DNA of 11,936 nt from Thermoplasmata archaeon (GTDB lineage Archaea; Thermoplasmatota; Thermoplasmata; Lutacidiplasmatales; UBA184). A model generated the notes under the pieces. The model was not told where the DNA came from, did no database searches, and saw nothing but the letters and a program-made list of their open reading frames with translations. Where the stretch lies: assembly GCA_030039135.1 (NCBI GenBank), contig JASHQN010000057.1:1-11936 (forward strand), written 5' to 3'. Position numbers and translations under genes: made by a program. Shown piece after piece: positions 1-6,415 of this stretch (position 1 is its first letter; each line of letters starts with the position of its first letter).

Positions 1-210
1 GAAGCCCAATCCGACTACCCGGACGCCCGCGCGGCCGCGAAGGTGATCGAGACGATCAACCGGATCCTGTTGCGGACCCCGCTCGACCCCGTGCCGCTGT
101 ACGCCGAGGCGGAACGGATCGAGCAGCAACTCCGGTCGATCCAGCGCCATGCCGCGGACCGCGGCCGGCCCGAGTCGCCTCCGCAGTCGTCCCAGCCGAT
201 GTACCGGTGA
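1..210 (+). CDS. PAC2-family proteasome assembly chaperone, C-terminal fragment
   Basis: The frame is open from base 1 and stops at TGA 208-210, giving the last 69 residues of a protein whose start lies outside the window. The stretch DYPDARAAAKVIETINRILL, followed by an amphipathic helix with AEAERIEQQLRSI, fits the C-terminal helices of archaeal PAC2-family proteins (COG2047). Members of this family act in the cytoplasm on assembly or gating of the 20S proteasome. The protein ends in Pro-Met-Tyr-Arg, so its last three residues (Met-Tyr-Arg) fit the hydrophobic-Tyr-X (HbYX) pattern by which proteasome activators and some archaeal assembly factors dock on the alpha ring. The gene converges on sufS, and its last 155 bases are antisense to the sufS C-terminal tail. 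The family call rests on recognition of a short fragment, so another helical C-terminus remains possible. Confidence 0.68.
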   Translation, partial: EAQSDYPDARAAAKVIETINRILLRTPLDPVPLYAEAERIEQQLRSIQRHAADRGRPESPPQSSQPMYR

Positions 211-1432
211 CGCCGGCCGGGGGAATCCGGTCGAGGAGCTCCCGGATCCCTCGAACGAGCGTGTCCGCATCCGTCCGGTCGTTGTACAGATAGAACGACG
301 CCCGCACGTTCCCGACGAGCCCGTGGCGCTCGTAGAAGGAATGGACGCAGTGTTGGCCCGAACGCACCATCACGCGGAACCCTTCGTCCAGGAAGACCGC
401 CGCGTCGTTCGGGTCGATCCCATCGAGAGTGAAGGCGAAGATGCTCGGACGTGACGCGGGGTCCGCTGGCCCGAGCACGTGGACGCGGGGTTCGCCGGCG
501 AGGGCCCGGGTGACCCGCCGGTTGAGGTCGATCTCGCGCGCTGCGATCTCGTCGCGCCCGAACCGCTCGAGGTACTCGATCGCGGCCCGAGCGCCGAGGA
601 GACCCGCGTAGTTCTGCAGCCCCGCCTCGAACCGGTAGGGGGGCGGCCTGAGCTCGTGGCCTGTGAGGGTACTCCATTCGACCGTCTCGCCTCCGATGAG
701 GAGCGGACGCAGCTCGGAAAGTCGGCCGGGCGCGGCCGCGAGGACCCCGGTGCCCGTCGGGCCGAGCATCTTGTGCCCCGACACGGCGTAGTAGTCGACG
801 CCGACCGCATCGAGATCGACGGCGCCGCGGGGCGCGGCCTGGCAACCATCGAACAGGACGAGAGCGCCGTGATCGTGCGCGCGCTCGGTGATCTCTCGGA
901 TCGGGAGCGTCCGCCCGTCCAGGTTCGACGTGTGGAAGAAGCTCACGAGCCGGATCCCCCGCTCCAGCGCCTCCTCGAGCGCGTCGCCGTCGAAACCACC
1001 GTCGTCGCCCAGCGCCAGGCTCGCGAGACGGACGCCCCGCTCCGCCGCGAGCCGATGCCAGACCACGAGGTTCGAGTTGTGCTCGCGGTCGGTGACGAGC
1101 ACCGTGTCGCCCCGCTCGTAGGCCAGGCCCTGGGCCACGAGGTTGAGCGCCTCAGTCGCGTTTCGCACGAAGACGATGTTCCGCGGGTCCCTCCGCCCGA
1201 GAAATCGAGCGAAGGCGGCCCGAGCCTCCTCGTAGCGGCGGCTCACCTCCTCCGAAAATCGGTGGAGGCTCCGGCCCGCGCACCCGGGGAAGTCTCGGTA
1301 GTACTCCTCCATCGCCTCAAGGACGGCGGTGGGCACGAGGGACATGCACGCGGAATCGAGATAGACCGGTGGCGGTCGCCCGGCGCGGGCGCGCAGGGCA
1401 GGAAAGTCGTTGCGAGCCGGGGGAGCGTTCAC
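56..1432 (-). CDS. sufS: Cysteine desulfurase, SufS/class V aminotransferase type
   Basis: This is a PLP enzyme expected to take sulfur from cysteine as a protein persulfide for Fe-S clusters and thiolation. Visible features in order: N-terminal YLDSACMSL (24-32) with CAGRSLHRF (51-59), EHNSN near 117-121, DGCQAAPRG with the PLP-contacting Asp195, SGHKMLGPTG with the Schiff-base Lys221, and RSGQHCVHS with the active-loop Cys362. The motif around Cys362 matches the SufS-type RxGxHC loop. The conserved fold ends near residue 404, the usual size. Residues 405-458 are a low-complexity Arg/Ala/Gly/Thr tail read antisense to the PAC2 gene and may not be a functional part. The GTG start at 1432 is supported by a GAGG ribosome site 8 nt upstream, and it overlaps the stop of the M20 gene as GTGA. 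Desulfurase activity is inferred from motifs; a selenocysteine lyase or other class V enzyme is less likely. Confidence 0.88.
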   Translation of the reverse strand: MNAPPARNDFPALRARAGRPPPVYLDSACMSLVPTAVLEAMEEYYRDFPGCAGRSLHRFSEEVSRRYEEARAAFARFLGRRDPRNIVFVRNATEALNLVAQGLAYERGDTVLVTDREHNSNLVVWHRLAAERGVRLASLALGDDGGFDGDALEEALERGIRLVSFFHTSNLDGRTLPIREITERAHDHGALVLFDGCQAAPRGAVDLDAVGVDYYAVSGHKMLGPTGTGVLAAAPGRLSELRPLLIGGETVEWSTLTGHELRPPPYRFEAGLQNYAGLLGARAAIEYLERFGRDEIAAREIDLNRRVTRALAGEPRVHVLGPADPASRPSIFAFTLDGIDPNDAAVFLDEGFRVMVRSGQHCVHSFYERHGLVGNVRASFYLYNDRTDADTLVRGIRELLDRIPPAGVTGTSAGTTAEATRAGRGPRHGAGSTGVAARSVPPRRTAARGRAGSATGSG

Positions 1433-2625
1433 GGTGGGTTCCTCTGGAGCGCGTCGGCCGAAGCGGCCAGCACGGCCGCTCCGATCGTGAGCGCTCGCTC
1501 GTCCGGCGCGAAGGTCGGCGAGTGGAGGGTCGCGGGCTGTCCCTCGATCCCCACTCCGAGCTGCAGGAACGTCCCAGGGACCCGCTCGAGATAGCGGGAG
1601 AAGTCCTCCGCACCCATCAGGGGAGTGGGCACCTCGAAAGGAGCGTCGCGGCCGAGCTCGATCTCGAGCGCCCGCGCGACGGCGTGCGTCGTGGCGCCAT
1701 CGTTCACGACCGCCGGGTAGCCTCGGCGGTACTCGATGCGGACTCCGGCCCCCAAGCTCGCCGCGAGCGACCGTACCCGGCGGCGGAACGCTCGCTCCAT
1801 GAGGTCTCGGGTCGCCGGCCGTAGGGTACGGACGGTCCCTTCCAGAACGACCTCTCGGGGGAGGATGTTGTTCCGCGTTCCCCCATGGATCGAACCCACG
1901 CTCACGACCACCGGGTCGAGCGGGTCCCGCACTCGGCTCACGAGGGCCTGGAGGCCCGTGACGATCTCACTCGCGACGACGACCGCGTCCGGACCCTGGT
2001 GAGGGCTGGCCGCGTGGCCGCCGACGCCTCTCACGGTCACCCGAAAGAAGTCCGCCGCCGCGTACGCGGGTCCGACCCGCCAACCGACCCGGCCGAGAGG
2101 CACTTTCGGTTCCACGTGCTGGCCCACGATGTAATCGACCTTCGGATCCTCGAGGCAGCCCCGTTCGATCAGAGGCTGGGCCCCGCCGACCAGACCCTCT
2201 TCCTCCGCGGGCTGGAAGATCAGCTTGACCGCACCCGCCGGGGTCCGTCCTCGACGTGAGATCATCGCCGCCGCGCCGAGGAGGCAGGCCATGTGCACGT
2301 CGTGGCCGCAGGCGTGCATCCGGCCCGGGAACCGGGACCGGAACGGGAGGCCGGTCTCCTCGGTGACCGGCAACGCGTCCATGTCCGCGCGAAGGGCGAC
2401 CACGGGCCCGGCGGACGCCCCCGGGATGAGTCCGATGACCGCGGTGGATCCCTCGAACGTGCGGACGGGGATGCCCAGTTCCGTCAACGCGCCGACGATC
2501 CGGTCGTGAGTCCGGTGTTCTTCCGTGGAGAGCTCTGGCTCCTGGTGGAGCGCATCCCGCCAGGCCCGCATCGCCGGTAGCGCGCGCCGTGCCTCCGTCG
2601 TCCACACCTCCGCCACCGGCACCAC
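1429..2625 (-). CDS. M20-family metallo-amidohydrolase / carboxypeptidase
   Basis: This 398-residue cytoplasmic hydrolase belongs to the M20D group (N-acyl-amino-acid amidohydrolase, hippurate hydrolase, archaeal CpsA-type carboxypeptidase). Metal-site motifs are complete: ALRADMDALPV (78-87), MHACGHDVHM with Cys106 and His108, FQPAEEEG with Glu141/Glu142, VGQHVEP with His170, MGAEDFSRY, and a final LHSPTF histidine. The dimerisation-domain motif GGHAASPH (202-209) is also present. The substrate cannot be read from sequence; N-acyl or C-terminal amino acid release is the family role. The GTG start at 2625 lies about 27 nt from the centre of a clear TATA box, so the mRNA is probably leaderless. 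The stop overlaps the sufS start by 4 nt (GTGA), so the two genes form an operon. A link between the hydrolase and sulfur metabolism, such as supplying cysteine from an N-acyl or peptide form, is only a guess. Confidence 0.88.
   Translation of the reverse strand: MVPVAEVWTTEARRALPAMRAWRDALHQEPELSTEEHRTHDRIVGALTELGIPVRTFEGSTAVIGLIPGASAGPVVALRADMDALPVTEETGLPFRSRFPGRMHACGHDVHMACLLGAAAMISRRGRTPAGAVKLIFQPAEEEGLVGGAQPLIERGCLEDPKVDYIVGQHVEPKVPLGRVGWRVGPAYAAADFFRVTVRGVGGHAASPHQGPDAVVVASEIVTGLQALVSRVRDPLDPVVVSVGSIHGGTRNNILPREVVLEGTVRTLRPATRDLMERAFRRRVRSLAASLGAGVRIEYRRGYPAVVNDGATTHAVARALEIELGRDAPFEVPTPLMGAEDFSRYLERVPGTFLQLGVGIEGQPATLHSPTFAPDERALTIGAAVLAASADALQRNPP
1441..1444 (-). promoter_or_regulatory. 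Ribosome binding site for sufS
   Basis: On the minus strand GAGG lies 8 nt before the GTG at 1432. It sits inside the end of the M20 reading frame. It supports the GTG as the true start and indicates that sufS is translated from the same transcript as the M20 gene. Confidence 0.55.
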
Positions 2626-2648
2626 CGGCCGAGTGAGCCGACCGCTCG

Positions 2649-2656
2649 ATATAATC
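2649..2656 (-). promoter_or_regulatory. TATA box for the M20-sufS operon
   Basis: The minus strand reads GATTATAT, a strikingly AT-rich patch in very GC-rich DNA. Its centre is about 27 nt upstream of the M20 GTG, the spacing of an archaeal TATA box from a transcription start at the start codon. It overlaps the TGA stop of the HAD gene (2655-2657), so the operon can be transcribed independently of HAD. Confidence 0.65.
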
Positions 2657-3449
2657 AGCGCGATGAGCGTGCCGCCGCGCCGGGCTCTCGCATCGACGCC
2701 CGCGACCGGAGGAGGGCCTCCACCCGGTCGGGCGAGCGGAACGATCGGAACTCCGGGACCTCGAGCGGGGGATCCGGATGCACCGCGAACCGATTGAACC
2801 AGACCGAGCGGATGCCGGCCGCCCGGGCGCCGAGGACATCGCTTTCCCAGGAGTCGCCGACCATGACCGCATCGGTCGCCCGGACCCCGGTCCGCGAAAG
2901 CGCGGCTTGGAAGATCTCGGCATCCGGCTTCTTCGCACCTACCTCCTCGGCGGTCACGAGGAAGTCGACCGTCCGATCCAGGCCGAGGAACCTCAGTTTC
3001 TCTTCTTGCTCCGAGACCGTGTTGTTCGTGACGATGGCGATCGTCGCCCGCCTCGAGAGCCGGCGAACGAACGGAATCGCGCCGGGTACGGCCCGGCGAC
3101 GGAGTTGGTACTCGCGCCGATAGCTACGAGAAATCACCTCGGCGTCCGTACCTGCGATCTTCCGCCCACAGAGCTCGGCCAGTAGTACGAAGCGTTCCCG
3201 GCGCGCATCCTCCGCGCTCCGCCGTCCGAGCATGACGTCCACGTGCGCGACCTCGAGAAGCCGCAGGTACTCGTGCCAGAGGGTATCGAGCGGCACGGAC
3301 CGGAGGAACGGCCAGGTCCGGCGGATCGCGACGAGCGAAGCGCGGCACGTCAGCGAGTGGTCGAAGATCGTGTCGTCCATGTCGAAGAGAACGGTCTCCG
3401 GCAGCGAGCCGCCTTCCGGATGCGTGGACCCCTCCCGATCGAGCACCAT
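2655..3449 (-). CDS. HAD-superfamily hydrolase (phosphatase-like)
   Basis: A 264-residue haloacid-dehalogenase-fold protein with all four catalytic motifs: motif I FDMDDT with nucleophile Asp23 and Asp25, motif II VTNN with Thr141, motif III Lys173/Lys174 in GAKKPD, and motif IV GDSWESD with Asp199. The segment between motifs I and II is a roughly 100-residue helical cap, as in the C1-capped YjjG/phosphoglycolate phosphatase-like group. It most likely removes phosphate from a small metabolite, but the substrate cannot be told. The ATG at 3449 was chosen because the frame upstream is Arg/Ala-rich, lacks family similarity and would run through the divergent hisN gene. An AT-richer patch sits about 27 nt upstream. 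The last roughly 15 residues look disordered. Confidence 0.85.
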   Translation of the reverse strand: MVLDREGSTHPEGGSLPETVLFDMDDTIFDHSLTCRASLVAIRRTWPFLRSVPLDTLWHEYLRLLEVAHVDVMLGRRSAEDARRERFVLLAELCGRKIAGTDAEVISRSYRREYQLRRRAVPGAIPFVRRLSRRATIAIVTNNTVSEQEEKLRFLGLDRTVDFLVTAEEVGAKKPDAEIFQAALSRTGVRATDAVMVGDSWESDVLGARAAGIRSVWFNRFAVHPDPPLEVPEFRSFRSPDRVEALLRSRASMREPGAAARSSR

Positions 3450-3472
3450 CCTCGCGTACACCGGGCTGCCGC

Positions 3473-3480
3473 AGAAAAGG
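3473..3480 (-). promoter_or_regulatory. Possible weak TATA-like element for the HAD gene
   Basis: The minus strand reads CCTTTTCT, the most AT-rich patch upstream of the HAD start. Its centre is about 27 nt from the ATG at 3449, which fits a leaderless transcript. The match to a TATA box is poor, so the call rests mainly on position. Confidence 0.3.
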
Positions 3481-3524
3481 ACCACGACCCGCTTCGACGC
3501 CGGGCAGCGCCGACGGAGGGCGAA

Positions 3525-3533
3525 CGTTCTTAC
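3525..3533 (+). promoter_or_regulatory. Possible weak TATA-like element for hisN
   Basis: The plus strand reads CGTTCTTAC, centred about 29-30 nt before the ATG at 3559, in the short divergent gap between HAD and hisN. The spacing would give a leaderless or near-leaderless mRNA. No Shine-Dalgarno motif is evident in front of the ATG apart from a purine-rich GGCGGGAG directly next to it. Confidence 0.3.
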
Positions 3534-3558
3534 CCGTCGCGCTCGTCGAGGCGGGAGC

Positions 3559-4359
3559 ATGGCGAGCCGTTCCGAGGCGCGTAGTCTCGAGCCGCCGTCG
3601 CTCGGGGCTTTGCTCGACGTGGCCCGCACCGCGGCCCGCGCCGGGGGACGCCGCACGCTCGAGTCGTTCGGGGGCCGTGTCCCGGCCGAGACCAAGGACG
3701 ACGGCTCTCCGGTGACGCCGAGCGACCGAGCAGCGGAAGATGAGATCCGCCGAGTGATCCGGCGCGCCTTCCCGGGTCACACGATCGTCGGCGAAGAGGG
3801 CGGCGAGGCGCCCGGTGACCCGAACTTCCGCTGGATCATCGATCCGATCGACGGCACCCAGTCGTTCATCCACGGCGTCCCACTCTACGCGGTGCTCGTG
3901 GCGGTCGAGGTGGCCGGCCGCCCATCCGTCGGGGTGATCCACCTTCCGGCGCTCGACGAGACGGTCGAGGCCGCGGTCGGGCGGGGATGCCGATGGAACG
4001 GACGGACGGCACACGTCTCCGCGATCGGCGATCTCCGCGACGCCACCGTCCTGACGACCTCCGTGCGCGCACTGGAATCGCGCGGAGTTCCGTTCCGCCG
4101 TCTCGCGTCGGCGACCCATACGCAGCGGGGCTGGGGCGATGGGTACGGCTTCGCGCTCGTGGCCACCGGACGCGCGGACGCCATGGTCGATGTGGGGCTC
4201 AAGGTTTGGGACTCGGCACCGCTCTTGCCGATCCTCGAAGAGGCGGGAGGGCGCTTCACGGATTGGCACGGCGAGGCGACGGTCGATGCCGAGGACGCGC
4301 TGGGTTCGAACGGGGCCGTGCACGCCGCCCTCCTGAAGCTGCTTCGGCGACGGCGGTGA
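3559..4359 (+). CDS. hisN: Inositol-monophosphatase-family phosphatase, HisN-like histidinol-phosphatase
   Basis: A 266-residue Mg-dependent phosphomonoesterase of the IMPase fold. Metal-binding motifs are intact: GEEGGE with Glu79/Glu80, WIIDPIDGTQSF with Asp95 and Asp98, and VWDSAPLLPILEEAGG with Asp218. The GWGDGYGFALVATGRADAMV segment (191-210) and FTDWHG (233-238) are typical of the HisN-type histidinol-phosphatases rather than of FBPase/IMPase enzymes of other archaea. HisN would catalyse histidinol phosphate to histidinol. No other histidine-biosynthesis gene is in the window, so an inositol phosphate, fructose-1,6-bisphosphate or nucleotide phosphate (CysQ-like) remains possible. The ATG at 3559 was chosen because homology begins soon after it and the upstream frame is antisense to the HAD gene. 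Confidence 0.8.
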   Translation: MASRSEARSLEPPSLGALLDVARTAARAGGRRTLESFGGRVPAETKDDGSPVTPSDRAAEDEIRRVIRRAFPGHTIVGEEGGEAPGDPNFRWIIDPIDGTQSFIHGVPLYAVLVAVEVAGRPSVGVIHLPALDETVEAAVGRGCRWNGRTAHVSAIGDLRDATVLTTSVRALESRGVPFRRLASATHTQRGWGDGYGFALVATGRADAMVDVGLKVWDSAPLLPILEEAGGRFTDWHGEATVDAEDALGSNGAVHAALLKLLRRRR

Positions 4360-4416
4360 CCGGTCGAACGGGGCGGGGCGACGGGAGCTCCTTTCGCCGA
4401 GGGCGGGTACGTCGGG

Positions 4417-4424
4417 TTTTTATA
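4417..4424 (+). promoter_or_regulatory. TATA box of dnaK
   Basis: TTTTTATA is the clearest TATA box in the window. Transcription should start near 4446-4450, giving a leader of about 50 nt before the ATG at 4501, unlike the apparently leaderless neighbours. The gap between hisN and dnaK (4360-4500) holds this box, an inverted repeat and a ribosome site, and I see no gene in it. Confidence 0.72.
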
Positions 4425-4426
4425 CG

Positions 4427-4440
4427 AGTGGTGAATCACT
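4427..4440 (+). promoter_or_regulatory. Inverted repeat, candidate repressor operator of dnaK
   Basis: AGTG-N6-CACT, with an overlapping GTGA-A-TCAC at 4431-4439, lies directly after the TATA box and before the expected transcription start. A regulator bound there would block initiation. Archaeal heat-shock regulators of the Phr/HSR1 type are known to bind in this position, but I do not claim a match to their consensus. The arms are short, so chance is a real alternative. Confidence 0.35.
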
Positions 4441-4487
4441 TATTCCGCAAATCGACGGGACCGCCCGGGGTCGGCGGCTCCCGTGCC

Positions 4488-4493
4488 AAAGGA
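4488..4493 (+). promoter_or_regulatory. Ribosome binding site deciding the dnaK start
   Basis: AAAGGA ends 7 nt before the ATG at 4501. It selects this ATG over the in-frame GTG at 4483, which would add six residues and would lie upstream of the site. The resulting N-terminus, MPKIIGIDLGTSNS, is the normal Hsp70 beginning. Confidence 0.6.
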
Positions 4494-4500
4494 TGTACAT

Positions 4501-6390
4501 ATGCCGAAGATAATCGGGATCGATCTGGGTACCAGCAACTCCGCCGCGGCCGTGCTCGAAGCGGGCCGCCCGGTCATCATTCCGAGCGCGGAGGGGACGA
4601 CGACGGGCGGCGGGAAAGCGTTCCCGTCGTACGTGGCGTTCACGAAGGACGGACAGTTGATCGTCGGCGAGCCCGCCCGCCGCCAGGCGATCTCGAACCC
4701 GGACGGGACCGTCTATGCCTTCAAGCGGAAGATGGGGACCGATTACAAATACCGGATCTTCGGCAAGGAGTACACGCCGCAGCAGCTCTCCGCCTTCCTG
4801 CTTCAGAAGATCAAGCGCGACGCGGAGGCGTTCCTCGGAGAAAAGCTCGAGAAGGCGGTCATCACGGTCCCCGCCTACTTCAACGACAATCAGCGCCAGG
4901 CGACGAAGGACGCGGGGGCGATCGCCGGGCTCGACGTCGTGCGGATCATCAACGAGCCGACGGCCGCCTCGCTCGCCTACGGCCTCGACAAGGCGGGAAA
5001 GAATCAGAAGATCCTCGTGTTCGACCTTGGCGGGGGGACGCTGGACGTCACGATCATGGACTTCGGCGAGGGCGTCTTCGAGGTCGTCGCGACGAGCGGC
5101 GACACTCAGCTCGGCGGGACCGACATGGACAACGCGGTCACCGAATGGGTCGCGTCCGAGTTCCAGAAGGACTCCGGAATCGACATCCGCAAGGACAAGA
5201 TGGCGATGCAGCGGGTGCGCGACGCGGCCGAGAAGGCGAAGATCGAACTCTCGTCGACCCTCGAGACCCAGATCAATCTGCCGTTCCTCACGGCGACGAG
5301 CGAAGGACCGAAGCACCTCGCGCTCACCCTGTCCCGGGCGAAGCTCGAAGAGCTCGTCCGGCCGGTCGTGGACCGGTGCCGGGGACCCGTCGAGCAGGCC
5401 ATCAAGGATGCCAAGCTGACCAAGAACGACATCGGACGGATTGTCCTCGTCGGCGGTCCGACGCGGATGCCCATCGTCCAGAAGTTCCTCGAGACGGCCG
5501 TGGGCCGTCCGATCGAACGGGGGGTCGATCCGATGGAATGCGTCGCCATGGGCGCCGCGATTCAAGGAGGCGTGCTCGCCGGTGAGGTGAAGGACGTCCT
5601 CCTGCTCGACGTGACCCCCCTTTCGCTCGGTGTGGAAACGATGGGCGGGGTGTTCACTCGGCTCATCGAGCGTAACACCACTATCCCCACGCGCAAGAGC
5701 CAGATCTTCACGACGGCGGCCGACAGCCAGTCCACGGTCGAGATCAAGGTCTTCCAGGGCGAGCGCCCGATGGCGAGCGACAACGTCGCACTGGGCAGTT
5801 TCCTTCTCACCGGGATCCCCCCCGCCCCGAGGGGAGTCCCGCAGATCGAGGTGGGATTCGACATCGACGCGAACGGCATCCTGAACGTGTCGGCCAAGGA
5901 CCTCGCCTCCGGCCGCAAGCAGGGGATCACGATCGCGGCGTCCAACAAGCTCTCCAAGGACGAGGTCGACAAGATGGTCCGGCAGGCCGAGCAGTTCGCC
6001 GATCAGGACCGGGCCCGTGCGGAGCTCGTGACCGCGAAGAACCAGGCCGAGAGCCTCGCCTACGAGGCCGAACGCGTGCTCTCCGACCAGAAGGCCAAGC
6101 TCGACCCCGCGGAGGCGGAGTCGATCCAGGAGAAGGTCAAGGCGCTGCGGGCGGCGCTCGCCGAGAAGGACGCGAGCCTCTCCGACGTCCGTTCGCGGTC
6201 CGACGATCTCACCAAGGCGCTCCACGCCGTGGCGCAGAAGCTCTACCAGTCCGGTGGCCCTACCGCGCCGCCGCCGGGCGAGCCCGCGGGGGAGGAAACC
6301 ACGACCCCTCCCGGGCCCGGGACCGGCCCGGTCGATGCGGACTTCAAGGTCGTCGACAAGGACGACGGCGAAGCCAAGGGCTCGTCGTAG
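4501..6390 (+). CDS. dnaK: Molecular chaperone DnaK (Hsp70)
   Basis: A full-length, 629-residue cytosolic ATP-dependent chaperone. The nucleotide-binding domain (about 1-375) shows GIDLGTSNS (6-14), AYFNDNQRQATKDAG (125-139), INEPTAASLAYG (150-161), FDLGGGTLDV (174-183) and VLVGGPTRMP (315-324). The linker is VLLLDVTPLSLG (366-377). The substrate-binding domain carries GERPMASDN and APRGVPQIEVGFDIDANGIL (442-461), followed by the helical lid. The roughly 24-residue insertion present in E. coli DnaK between KRKMG and YTPQ is absent, as in Gram-positive and archaeal forms. The C-terminus is a Pro/Gly-rich tail ending in an acidic VDADFKVVDKDD segment reminiscent of the bacterial DAEFEEV tail. 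Its co-chaperones grpE and dnaJ, often neighbours, are not adjacent on either side. Regulation probably occurs at the TATA-proximal palindrome. Confidence 0.97.
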   Translation: MPKIIGIDLGTSNSAAAVLEAGRPVIIPSAEGTTTGGGKAFPSYVAFTKDGQLIVGEPARRQAISNPDGTVYAFKRKMGTDYKYRIFGKEYTPQQLSAFLLQKIKRDAEAFLGEKLEKAVITVPAYFNDNQRQATKDAGAIAGLDVVRIINEPTAASLAYGLDKAGKNQKILVFDLGGGTLDVTIMDFGEGVFEVVATSGDTQLGGTDMDNAVTEWVASEFQKDSGIDIRKDKMAMQRVRDAAEKAKIELSSTLETQINLPFLTATSEGPKHLALTLSRAKLEELVRPVVDRCRGPVEQAIKDAKLTKNDIGRIVLVGGPTRMPIVQKFLETAVGRPIERGVDPMECVAMGAAIQGGVLAGEVKDVLLLDVTPLSLGVETMGGVFTRLIERNTTIPTRKSQIFTTAADSQSTVEIKVFQGERPMASDNVALGSFLLTGIPPAPRGVPQIEVGFDIDANGILNVSAKDLASGRKQGITIAASNKLSKDEVDKMVRQAEQFADQDRARAELVTAKNQAESLAYEAERVLSDQKAKLDPAEAESIQEKVKALRAALAEKDASLSDVRSRSDDLTKALHAVAQKLYQSGGPTAPPPGEPAGEETTTPPGPGTGPVDADFKVVDKDDGEAKGSS

Positions 6391-6415
6391 CCGCGGGCCC
6401 GACGCTGCGAGGCCC

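Noticed and set aside
3124..4323. A 399-codon minus-strand frame across hisN and the HAD 5' region
   Set aside because: It overlaps two well-supported genes and shows no domain; the upstream extension of the HAD frame to 3695 was rejected for the same reason.
4483..4500. GTG at 4483 as the dnaK start
   Set aside because: The AAAGGA ribosome site lies after this GTG and is correctly spaced for the ATG at 4501, whose product begins like other Hsp70 proteins.
3987..5585. A 532-codon plus-strand frame across the end of hisN and into dnaK
   Set aside because: It is out of frame with both genes, is mostly Arg, Gly and Asp, and crosses the dnaK promoter. High GC removes stop codons from such frames.
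4420..6225. A 601-codon open frame on the minus strand, antisense to dnaK
   Set aside because: It follows from GC-rich codons of dnaK read backwards, is rich in Arg, Glu, Asp and Leu in a pattern mirroring the sense strand, and shows no recognisable family motif.
6395..6415. Hairpin (GGGCC, 11-base loop, GGCCC) between dnaK and citrate synthase as a terminator
   Set aside because: The stem has only 5 bp, no T-run follows on either strand, and such pairs are common at this GC content.
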